Positions 21,434 through 30,185 of a stretch of DNA of 64,000 nt are shown in pieces. The stretch comes from Bacteroidales bacterium. GTDB taxonomy: Bacteria > Bacteroidota > Bacteroidia > Bacteroidales > Paludibacteraceae. The stretch is taken from assembly GCA_015061185.1 (NCBI GenBank), contig SUWZ01000012.1, forward strand, positions 1-64,000, in the 5' to 3' direction. Made by a program: the position numbers and the translations under genes. Below the pieces are notes generated by a model. The model made no database searches, was not told the origin of the DNA, and was given only the letters and a program-made list of their open reading frames with translations. Positions within the stretch are counted from its first letter, which is position 1. The number at the start of each line of letters is the position of its first letter.

Positions 21434-22513
21434 ATGAACGGAGGATTGTTTATTGCTTTATATGATGAAGACTCGTTGAAACTATACTTAAATAAGGGTC
21501 TATATGGTTTCCTGATGCCACCAATTAAAGAAAGTGTGCCTTCATCGCATAGTCGACATTATGCTATATTAGCAGATTATGCATGTAGCCGTGAAGGAGC
21601 TGATTTGTTCTTTTTTTTAAAACGAAAAATAGTCTATGGTGGTAAAATTTATGGAAACAAAGAAATTGGTTCTTTTTATATAAATGGTAAAACAAGTCCA
21701 TTGGGTAGAAAAGCTAATGCAGAGTTATTTTGGGATGAGTCTAAAAGAAAGAAATACTTTCCTACTAAAACACCAGGAGTATTCAAAATAGCCAAGGGAG
21801 GAAAAGATAAGGCACAACCATTTTTATTTCAATTTGAAAGGAAAGATGATACAGGAAAATATATCATCTCTGATGAATTATATTTCGAATTAGGAAAATT
21901 CCCATATCCTTTACCATCCAATAGTATGCAAGGAATGGGCTTTTGTACATTAACGCCTGGTGAAGTTTCAACTCTGACTACACTTATTTCTCAAAGTGAA
22001 GAAAAAATTGATTTTACATCCGTGGACGAGATAAATAAAGAGGGTAATGAAACGCTTTTCCAAAAAGATTTAGTATCTATAGAGGATAAGCTTGTTAATG
22101 AAGCCCAATTAGAATTCACTATACTTTCTTCTTTAGAGCCCTTTTCAGAGTTTCTTTCTGATGATTATGTATTATGTAGACAAGTTCCAATCTCACCATT
22201 TAAACCATCTGAAATGGATAGAGCTGATATCTGTTTGTATAGTATGAATCAACCGATCAAAAATGGAACTATACCAAATATTATTATTGAATTAAAGAAA
22301 GATGTTGCCAAAAAAGATGCATATATACAAGTAAGTCGTTACCTTAGATGGTTGGAAACTATTACTACCCCAGATGAATTTAAAGAAATAAGGGTTTACA
22401 TTATTGCTCATAAAATAGGACGTATTAAAAAAAGTAAGGTCGACTTAAAATATAGTGACAAGATAAAACTTTATTCGATTGATTCGTCTGAGTTTATTTT
22501 ATTAGAAGATTGA
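21434..22513 (+). CDS. Uncharacterised protein with C-terminal PD-(D/E)XK/NucS-like putative nuclease region
   Basis: RADICLYSMNQPIKNGTIPNIIIELKKDVAKKDAYIQVSRYLRWLE resembles D...ExK nuclease core; N-terminus ADYACSREGADLFFFLKRKIVYGGKI suggests a modified-base/PUA-EVE-like fold (tentative). Confidence 0.6.
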   Translation: MNGGLFIALYDEDSLKLYLNKGLYGFLMPPIKESVPSSHSRHYAILADYACSREGADLFFFLKRKIVYGGKIYGNKEIGSFYINGKTSPLGRKANAELFWDESKRKKYFPTKTPGVFKIAKGGKDKAQPFLFQFERKDDTGKYIISDELYFELGKFPYPLPSNSMQGMGFCTLTPGEVSTLTTLISQSEEKIDFTSVDEINKEGNETLFQKDLVSIEDKLVNEAQLEFTILSSLEPFSEFLSDDYVLCRQVPISPFKPSEMDRADICLYSMNQPIKNGTIPNIIIELKKDVAKKDAYIQVSRYLRWLETITTPDEFKEIRVYIIAHKIGRIKKSKVDLKYSDKIKLYSIDSSEFILLED

Positions 22514-23400
22514 TTATAAGCATGATTAAGCCATACTATAAATCCCCCGATCGCTCCTTTACATTGCTACAAGGGGATTGTTTCAAATTGCTACGCGAAT
22601 TTGATTTCAAGTTCAGTTGCATATTTGCCGATCCGCCTTATTTCCTTTCGAATGGTGGTATTAGTGTTCAGTCGGGAAAGGTGGTTTGTGTAAACAAAGG
22701 AGAATGGGATAAAGGAAAGAGCCAACAAGAAATGATGGAGTTCAACATGGAATGGCTCGGTCTTTGTCGCGATAAACTTAAGGATAATGGTACTATTTGG
22801 ATTTCAGGCACATATCATAATATCTTTTCCGTTGCCAATTGCTTGACAGAATTGGGATATAAGATTCTAAATGTAGTAACATGGGCAAAGACCAATCCTC
22901 CGCCTAATATCTCTTGCCGATATTTTACATATAGCACCGAATTTATCATTTGGGCACGTAAGAGCGAAAAGAAACCGCACTACTTCAATTACGACCTGAT
23001 GAAGCAGATAAATGGTAACAAACAAATGACCGATGTTTGGCACTTGCCGGCCATTACCCGATGGGAAAAATCATGCGGAAAACATCCGACACAAAAACCA
23101 CTTGCTTTGTTGGCAAGAATCATAATGGCATCTACTAAACCTGGCGAGTGGGTGCTCGACCCTTTTTGCGGTAGCTCGACAACCGGTATTGCAGCTAATT
23201 TGCTTGACCGTCGTTATTTAGGTATCGACCAGGAACAAAAGTATTTAGAAATAAGCAAGAATAGGCAAGCAGAATTAGAGAACCAACAAACATATCAGAT
23301 GTATCGTTCTAAAATTAAAGATATTCAAGTTATGGATTCTTTGCATCCTTCAATGGTAAAAGAAGATTCAGATATAACTTACGGAGATTTACCTTTCTAA
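22510..23400 (+). CDS. Second DNA methyltransferase (DpnA-like, beta class)
   Basis: FADPPYFLSNGGI early and LDPFCGSSTTGIAANLLDRRYLGID late; overlaps previous ORF by 4 bp (ATGA). Confidence 0.93.
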   Translation: MIISMIKPYYKSPDRSFTLLQGDCFKLLREFDFKFSCIFADPPYFLSNGGISVQSGKVVCVNKGEWDKGKSQQEMMEFNMEWLGLCRDKLKDNGTIWISGTYHNIFSVANCLTELGYKILNVVTWAKTNPPPNISCRYFTYSTEFIIWARKSEKKPHYFNYDLMKQINGNKQMTDVWHLPAITRWEKSCGKHPTQKPLALLARIIMASTKPGEWVLDPFCGSSTTGIAANLLDRRYLGIDQEQKYLEISKNRQAELENQQTYQMYRSKIKDIQVMDSLHPSMVKEDSDITYGDLPF

Positions 23401-23512
23401 GGTAAATAACTTACATGTAACTCCATAAAGTCGTATAATAATTTGCAGTCCAGGAATTATGTCGTTAAGTTTGTAGCGATATTATTTATGTTTAATTTTT
23501 AAATTAACAATT

Positions 23513-23767
23513 ATGATTTGTAATGAAACTCATCGCTACGATGCTCGCTTTGAAAATTTGCCAGAAGATCAAGGTGGTGCAGGAAGACATCGCTGTGCTG
23601 GCTGTGCGTATCAAAAAGGATATGAAGATGGATTGCTCCGTAAAGAACAGTTGGATTTAGATTTAGATTCATTGCCTGAAAGCCAAGCAGGAACTGTTAG
23701 ACATAAAAGTCCTCATGCTGCATATGCACTTGGATATTTAGCAGGAATAGAAGATTCTTACAGATAA
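23513..23767 (+). CDS. Small R-M-adjacent protein with internal duplication
   Basis: NLPEDQGGAGRHRCAGCAYQKGYEDG / SLPESQAGTVRHKSPHAAYALGYLAG. Confidence 0.7.
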   Translation: MICNETHRYDARFENLPEDQGGAGRHRCAGCAYQKGYEDGLLRKEQLDLDLDSLPESQAGTVRHKSPHAAYALGYLAGIEDSYR

Positions 23768-24036
23768 TTATGAATATTTATAACTATCAAATAGAATTAT
23801 AACTACAAATGCAACCAAACTCTTTGCTCAATCAAGGAATTTGGCTACTTTGTATTAGAGTTATTTTACAAAGTATAATGCAGAAGATTGGAGCAATTCC
23901 AAAGTCGCCCAATCATTACCAACAACTTTCTACAATAGCATTCGCTAATTGTGTATCAATCAGATATAGGATAATTAATTACCCATAGTGCAAAGATAAA
24001 GAAAAGTCAATTATTTCCCATTCCACCGCTTTCTAA

Positions 24037-25380
24037 TTATGATAACTTTCTATGAGAGGAAACTAATATCACAATTAAGGTGATAAATTCTGCCAGTGGC
24101 ATTGCAAGCCATATACCTATTGTGCCAAGGAGTTTGGGTAAGAGGATAAAACACGGAACCAGCAGGGCAAAGCCACGCAGAAATACAAAAATTGAGGCAC
24201 GTTTTATCTGTTCTACACTCTGATAATAGCCGACAATTGCCACATTGAGGATAAAGAAGATGACACCCATAGCAAAATAAGGGAAGCCATCAATGGCTAT
24301 TTGCCCCGCTTCACTTGAGGCATCAACAAACAATGCTACCAATTTATCAGGTACAAAAACAAAGAACAAAGCAACAACCACCCCAATTGCCACGGAGGAG
24401 GAAAGGAGCAGTTTGCGAGCCTCTGTAACCTTCTCCCAGCGTGAAATACCGTAGTTATAACTGATGATTGGCTGAGCAGACTGAGCAACAGAATTTCCCA
24501 TCATAAAGAAAAATGGCGTATAATAACACGCAATTCCAAAGGCTCCCACGCCCATATCTCCCAAATACTTCATAAAGACAAGATTGCCTACAAATATCAA
24601 TACTGCAAGAGTTAGTTCGCCAAAGAGCGAAGAAGAACCGATTCTACATTGATAGCCTATATTGCGAAAAGCCAACATAATGCTCTTGCGACTTAATTTA
24701 AGTGATACAAGTTGCAATGTATCTGCCGAAAAGAGCAGATAGACTAATGCCATTATACCACCAACGATAATGCTTATAGAGGTGGCTATCGCCGCACCCT
24801 TAACCCCCATCCCAAGAGGAAAAATAAAGATCCAATCCAAAAAGACATTTAGCACAGCCGGAACAATATTGCACCACATCGCATAGCGCGGCGATCCGTC
24901 TAAACGAATAATGAACAACCCTATCATACTCCACATTTGGAACATGTAGCACGGCATAATGCAACGCAGATAGTCTTGTACCTGTGGCAGCAGTGTATCA
25001 GAAGCCCCGAGTACTCTTGCTACCTGCTCGGAGAACGCAAAAATAAGCACTGAAATTATTGCAACAAAAAGCGATATAAATATTATCGCTTGAGAAATGT
25101 TGAGTTGTGCTACTTTTCTGTTTTGTTGCGATAGGTGAATGGATGCCACAACTGAACAACCAGCACCTACCATCAATCCTATTCCAGACATTATCTGATA
25201 GATAGGTACAACAATATTCACCGCTGCCACACCATTAGCACCTACACCATGTCCTACAAAAATACCATCAATGGCGGTTACCGCAGACATCGCTATTGTT
25301 CCCAACAACGTAGGAATGAGCAACTTGCGAAAGAGAAACGAAACTCTGTCTCGCTCAAAATCTATTGCATCCCTTTTCAT
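24037..25380 (-). CDS. MATE-family efflux transporter
   Basis: Twelve-TM pattern; DGIFVGHGVGANGVAAVNIVVPIYQIMSGIGLMVGAGCS. Confidence 0.93.
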   Translation of the reverse strand: MKRDAIDFERDRVSFLFRKLLIPTLLGTIAMSAVTAIDGIFVGHGVGANGVAAVNIVVPIYQIMSGIGLMVGAGCSVVASIHLSQQNRKVAQLNISQAIIFISLFVAIISVLIFAFSEQVARVLGASDTLLPQVQDYLRCIMPCYMFQMWSMIGLFIIRLDGSPRYAMWCNIVPAVLNVFLDWIFIFPLGMGVKGAAIATSISIIVGGIMALVYLLFSADTLQLVSLKLSRKSIMLAFRNIGYQCRIGSSSLFGELTLAVLIFVGNLVFMKYLGDMGVGAFGIACYYTPFFFMMGNSVAQSAQPIISYNYGISRWEKVTEARKLLLSSSVAIGVVVALFFVFVPDKLVALFVDASSEAGQIAIDGFPYFAMGVIFFILNVAIVGYYQSVEQIKRASIFVFLRGFALLVPCFILLPKLLGTIGIWLAMPLAEFITLIVILVSSHRKLS

Positions 25381-25976
25381 TAGAAACTTTTTCGATAAAT
25401 ATAGGTCAGGTAATCATTGGTGTCTGTTTTCCACTCGTCTGACTTAAACTCGGCAACCAATTCAAAACCGTGGTGAGCGTAGTAACTATGGTTACATGAT
25501 GAGTCGGTCCATAGGTAGAGGCTCTCATAGCCCTCTTTTTTTGCTAATGCAACGACTTTTGCAAGAAGTTGCTTCCCGCATCCCCGTATTGCCGAAATAA
25601 AGAACGACAAATACAGATCCTTATCGGCTTGCATATAGCGATAGACCTTTGGCGAAGTCTTGTCAAAGTAATCACGCAAAGCCAAGGCTTCCGTGCGTTG
25701 TTGCTCATTAAATGTCGGCAATACACTATCCAGCCACTTATTATATCCGTTATCCTGCTTGATATTGCCAGCAAGAATGCAACCTACCATTTTGCCCTCA
25801 TCGGTAATCTTAAATGCGAACGGTGCTCCATACCAGCCATAACGAATGATATACTCGCACATCAACAGTCCGAACTCTTCGCCCTGACCATTAGCAGCGT
25901 GACCCTCACCCCAAACGGGATAAGCAAGATGTGCAGCCTCTCGAATATCTTCATTAGTAAAAATTTCTATATTCAT
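25380..25976 (-). CDS. GNAT-family N-acetyltransferase
   Basis: ISAIRGCGKQLLAKVVALAKKEGYESLYLWTDSSCNHSYYAHHGFELVAEF. Confidence 0.9.
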   Translation of the reverse strand: MNIEIFTNEDIREAAHLAYPVWGEGHAANGQGEEFGLLMCEYIIRYGWYGAPFAFKITDEGKMVGCILAGNIKQDNGYNKWLDSVLPTFNEQQRTEALALRDYFDKTSPKVYRYMQADKDLYLSFFISAIRGCGKQLLAKVVALAKKEGYESLYLWTDSSCNHSYYAHHGFELVAEFKSDEWKTDTNDYLTYIYRKSF

Positions 25977-26125
25977 TATCTGTGATTATTTTTTTCGGCA
26001 ACAAAGTTATAATATAAAAGGAAGACTACATGTATATAAATCACTCCCTGTAAGGTACTTTTCGATACTACTATAAAAAAATAACAAATTTTTAGCCTAT
26101 CTTTGTGGCACAAATCAAGAATATG

Positions 26126-26965
26126 GAGAGATTACAGATTGGAATCGTGCCCGATGGTGGCAAAACGGGGCTGACAGACTTCAAGGCATACGGTAACAAT
26201 CGTATAGGAATAAGCGGCTGTATGGTTCTGCTTATTGATAGTGGGTGTGCTATTGTCTCGGTTGGCTTCAAGCGAAGAGTTCTTCGTCGGGGAATGATGG
26301 CTGTGCTGTTTTATGATGACATATTCTGGATAGAGCAAAGCAGTAGCACATTTCATTGCCGGTATGTGGCACTTGCCGATGAAAATGTACAGGAGGCAAT
26401 CTACAAACTCTCTTCGCCTTACTTTTGGGATGCTTTATCAGAAAATCCTCTGCTCAGCCTCAACAGTGGTCAACAGAAACTTTTGGAGCGTTGGCAAGAA
26501 CAAATGGAATGGATATGCCACAATTCTGCAAGCGAATACACAAACCAACTGCTCCGTAACAATATATACAATCTCTTTATGGCAATAGACGGTGCAATAA
26601 CTCAGAATAGTACAAGTTATACCCAAACCATCAGTCGAAGCCGAAGCTTGATTATTAAATTCTTAAAACTTGTCGCACAGCATTTTCGCACCAATCGCGA
26701 AGTGTCATTCTACGCCCGGCAGTTATGTATCACGACAACCTATCTCTACAAACTGACACACAAGCGATGGAACTTATCACCCAAGGAGTTGATTGACCAA
26801 CAGACAATCTGCGAGATAAAGACATTGCTATCGAGTACGGATATGTCTGTCAAGGAGATAGCGTCCACGCTCCATTTTGAAGACACACCCTATATGTGCC
26901 GATACTTCCGACATCACACCGGGTTCTCACCGATGGAGTATCGCAATGGTGCCAAACGATTATAA
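26126..26965 (+). CDS. AraC-family transcriptional regulator
   Basis: C-terminal HTH: FYARQLCITTTYLYKLTHKRWNLSPKELIDQQTICEIKTLLSSTDMSVKEIASTLHFEDTPYMCRYFRHHTGFSPMEYR. Confidence 0.92.
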   Translation, partial: ERLQIGIVPDGGKTGLTDFKAYGNNRIGISGCMVLLIDSGCAIVSVGFKRRVLRRGMMAVLFYDDIFWIEQSSSTFHCRYVALADENVQEAIYKLSSPYFWDALSENPLLSLNSGQQKLLERWQEQMEWICHNSASEYTNQLLRNNIYNLFMAIDGAITQNSTSYTQTISRSRSLIIKFLKLVAQHFRTNREVSFYARQLCITTTYLYKLTHKRWNLSPKELIDQQTICEIKTLLSSTDMSVKEIASTLHFEDTPYMCRYFRHHTGFSPMEYRNGAKRL

Positions 26966-27040
26966 AAAAAGCAATCGGCAGTGCAAACCACCGATTGCCA
27001 ATCGCAAATATTTATCTTGTCAAACACAATACTCTCACAA

Positions 27041-27205
27041 AATCCAATTAAACAAATAGCCTGAAAAAGTAATCAACAATGTTACCACGCCAAAGAAGAT
27101 GCCTATCAGTCGCCAAGTCATCACCTTTTTGAGCATTGTGGCTTCGGGGATAGATAGCCCGATGATAGCCATCATAAAGGCAATAGCCGTTCCAAGCGGA
27201 ATGCC
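27041..27205 (-). pseudogene. C-terminal remnant of predicted permease
   Basis: Minus-strand reading gives [54 protein letters not shown] without an upstream ORF. Confidence 0.7.
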
Positions 27206-27271
27206 TCTTCAACCTTAACAAAAGGCGATGGCGTTTTAATCGTGAATAGTTTATAATTCTCATAACAGTAA

Positions 27272-28098
27272 CTATTTATTATCGTAGCCTATAAACCTGT
27301 GGCGAGCACCCGACATGAGCCTTAAAATATTTGCCAAAGAAGATTGATTTGGGAAATTCATATCATAGGCAATCTGTTGTACGGAGCGCATCGTATAACG
27401 CATTTGGTATTGAATCTCGGCTACTACAAAGGTGTCAATCCATTTGGCGGTACCACACCCACTGAACTCCTTTGTAACGCGCAATAGGTATCGAGGTGTA
27501 AGACTCATCTGTTCGGCATAATACATCACAGATCGTTGTTATTTGTAGTTGTTTGTTAACAAGCGGAAGAACTCTGAGAATAACTCACCCTGTCTATTCT
27601 GAAAGAGAGTCTTTTTGCCTCGCTCGTATTTGGCTACAGCATCGTGCATTATGTAGAGAATAGTTGCTACGGCGTGTTGTGAGGCAAGTACAAACGATTT
27701 TAATTCAGAGTGCATATCGTTCAGTCGCTCTACGACTTTCAAAATATTTTTCAGTGAACTATACTCCTCGTCAGCTATCGGGATTATGGTATGCAAAAGA
27801 AAGTGGAGAAGCAGATCTCACGCATAATCAGTCTGTATGAGTCCATTATTTATGCTGTGAGAGCCAAACAGAACAATGTCTGCACTAAAATCGGAGGGCT
27901 ATGCAGTGTAATATTCAGCCACGAGGTAAGTGGGAGAACAGACATTGAACACAATGTTTTGTCGCTTTTACCATCACTTATTTGAAGTTCGCCACCTTTG
28001 CAGATTATCAAACCGCACAGTGATGGCAGAATATACTTCTGAGAGAATATTTGCGCTTTCGCACTTGCACATCTAAAAATTTTTCTATAACTTGCCAC
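27272..28098 (-). pseudogene. AraC-family regulator, degraded
   Basis: Fragments align as one protein: ...SPSDFSADIVLFGSHSINNGLIQTDYA (frameshift) ... LLTNNYK*QRSVMYYAEQMSLTPRYLLRVTKEFSG ... (in-frame TAA at ~27539). Confidence 0.8.
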
Positions 28099-28365
28099 GG
28101 ATTATCGGTGAGATTTGATGGATAATGATTCATTTCTTTATTGTTTGATGCCCTTAAAGTTACGAAAAAACATTCACTTATCAAATTGATAATCAATATT
28201 TTAAGTGTAATTTTGAGAGTTTTTTTCAACCTCTCAAATTAGTTTTTAATTAAATTTAAACAGCTTCTTATAATGCCAATAGTCAAAGAAAAGCAGAAAA
28301 ATAAAACTATAATAGCGAATCGTCCCCAACTGCGATTTTTCTTGCGCAACTTAAAAAAAAGTGTA

Positions 28366-28375
28366 ACTTTGCATC
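28366..28375 (+). promoter_or_regulatory. Bacteroidetes-type -7 element upstream of DUF3791-DUF3990 operon
   Basis: GTAACTTTGC matches TAnnTTTG. Confidence 0.55.
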
Positions 28376-28396
28376 TAAATATCCAAAAGAATTGAT

Positions 28397-28606
28397 ATGC
28401 GTAGCAGCGAAATTTCGTATTTCATCTCTTTTTGCATTGAGCAATACAAGCAAAAACACCATCTGACAGGCGAGCAGGCAATGCTTGAACTGGACAAATA
28501 TGGCGTATTGGAATATCTGGAGGAGTTTTACGAGGTATTACACACGCAAAGTGCGCAATGGATTGTAGAAGATATTGACAACTATATCAATCAGCGAAAG
28601 CAATGA
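28397..28606 (+). CDS. DUF3791-like small protein
   Basis: ISYFISFCIEQYKQKHHLTGEQAMLELDKYGVLEYLEEFYEVLHTQ; overlaps the next ORF. Confidence 0.8.
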   Translation: MRSSEISYFISFCIEQYKQKHHLTGEQAMLELDKYGVLEYLEEFYEVLHTQSAQWIVEDIDNYINQRKQ

Positions 28607-29088
28607 AAGTTTATCACGGCAGTTTAGAGTGTGTTGATACACCTGAGATTCGCGAACCTAATCGCACCCTTGATTATGGTAGCGGATTTTATACCACGAC
28701 TTCGTATGAGCAAGCCGAGGAATGGGTGCGTAGAAAGATGAAGGGCAACCGTGCAGCCAAAGGCTTTGTCAATGAATACGAATTGGACATAGATAAGTTG
28801 CAATCAGTTAAGTGCTTGCTCTTTGAATCGCCTACCGACGAATGGATAGATTTCGTGATGAACAACCGCCTCAACAAGGACTTTGTACACGATCATGATA
28901 TTGTATATGGTCCTGTGGCAAATGACCGTGTTTATACATGCTTTGCCCTGTACGAAGGCGGATTGATGAGCAAACAAAACCTGCTTGCTGAACTTAAGAC
29001 ATACGAACTCGTTGATCAATATTTGTTCCATACAGAACACGCATTGCAACTATTAACATTCATCCAAGCGCGAGAGATACTCTTATGA
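28603..29088 (+). CDS. DUF3990 protein (ADP-ribosyltransferase-like fold)
   Basis: KVYHGSLECVDTPEIREPNRTLDYGSGFYTTTSYEQAEEWVRRK ... DIVYGPVANDRVY. Confidence 0.85.
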   Translation: MKVYHGSLECVDTPEIREPNRTLDYGSGFYTTTSYEQAEEWVRRKMKGNRAAKGFVNEYELDIDKLQSVKCLLFESPTDEWIDFVMNNRLNKDFVHDHDIVYGPVANDRVYTCFALYEGGLMSKQNLLAELKTYELVDQYLFHTEHALQLLTFIQAREILL

Positions 29089-29297
29089 CCGAAGTGACCC
29101 AAAATAATTTGCATTTGCTTTTACCTTCCAAAGTGAGTTGGTTGGCAGATATGTTGTGTGCAGAGAAGCACATTAGTGTCATTGAAGCCATGCGCCAAAT
29201 CTATTCTTCAGATATGTACAAACAATTGGAACAAGAGAGCACCAAACGTTGGCACGAAGGTCCCGTTGCTTTGTACCAAGAATGGATGAAAAAATAA
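29085..29297 (+). CDS. Second DUF3791-like small protein
   Basis: KVSWLADMLCAEKHISVIEAMRQIYSSDMYKQLEQES; 4-bp overlap with DUF3990 gene. Confidence 0.75.
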   Translation: MTEVTQNNLHLLLPSKVSWLADMLCAEKHISVIEAMRQIYSSDMYKQLEQESTKRWHEGPVALYQEWMKK

Positions 29298-29357
29298 CAA
29301 AACAATACTAACCCATTAAATTACTTTATAGATTATTACTCATAACTTATAGTTAAT

Positions 29358-29577
29358 CCGCAACGATACCGTTGCACGACATATTTAATATAGCGTTATA
29401 AGCCCAGACTTGATTGTTTGAAAACTGGACACTTTCAAAACATCAATATTCTTCAAGTACGGTTTATGCACGCTCATGCTTTCAGCGTGAGTTTTCCGTG
29501 CGTAGATTTGAAGAATATAGGTAGTCCAGAACCTCAAACAATCAAATTGAAGCGAACGAAAGTTCACGCTTTTTTTG
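29358..29577 (+). ncRNA. Candidate structured RNA/leader upstream of GIY-YIG-like gene
   Basis: Nested stems: TTGATTGTTTGA(29410)/TCAAACAATCAA(29534), CTGGAC/GTCCAG, ATATTCTTCAA/TTGAAGAATAT, CACGCT/AGCGTG; then GCGAAC-GAAA-GTTCACGC + T7. Confidence 0.6.
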
Positions 29578-29613
29578 TGTATATATATCAACAACTTATA
29601 AATCACTACAATC

Positions 29614-30165
29614 ATGGAAAAAGATTTTGTTCGTGAAATCGCAGATTTGTACAGTGCTCGTTTTCACCACCTCGCAGAAATCGGTATTGTAAAAGAAATG
29701 TCTTTTGAAATTGATAGCAAAGATTTCGAAGACAAATACCGTGACTTAGAAGATGTTCGTTATGCAACACCTTTTAAGATGATGTTTGAGCAATTAGCCG
29801 AAGTAGATGAATTGCCTTGCTTGTATCGTTGGGAGATTACATCGCCCTATGACGCAGAGCAAATCAAACAAACCGTCAGCCAATTGCCCAAATATACACC
29901 TCGTGTACTAAAAAAAGCAGTAGCAAGAGAAAATACGCTTTATGTGGGCAAAGTGCAGCAGCATATTGTCGGCAGAGTTATTCAACATCTTGGCTACCAC
30001 CTAAATCAAGCATCGCATGGTTTGCAACTCAATGATTGGGCAAAAGCGATGAATCTGCAACTTCGCTTACATATCATCGTTTTACCATACGACGTGATAC
30101 CTGTACAAGAGATTTTTGAGACAGAACTCGCCCATAAATACGAACCGTTAATCGGAATACACTAA
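29614..30165 (+). CDS. GIY-YIG-like nuclease-domain protein
   Basis: ENTLYVGKVQQHIVGRVIQHLGYH ... VQEIFETELAHKYEPLIG. Confidence 0.65.
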   Translation: MEKDFVREIADLYSARFHHLAEIGIVKEMSFEIDSKDFEDKYRDLEDVRYATPFKMMFEQLAEVDELPCLYRWEITSPYDAEQIKQTVSQLPKYTPRVLKKAVARENTLYVGKVQQHIVGRVIQHLGYHLNQASHGLQLNDWAKAMNLQLRLHIIVLPYDVIPVQEIFETELAHKYEPLIGIH

Positions 30166-30185
30166 CCCTATAAATTATTTGAACA

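Noticed and set aside
19605-23400. GATC depletion or enrichment as evidence for DpnII-type specificity
   Set aside because: GATC sites are visible throughout, but no count or expectation was computed, so no claim is made
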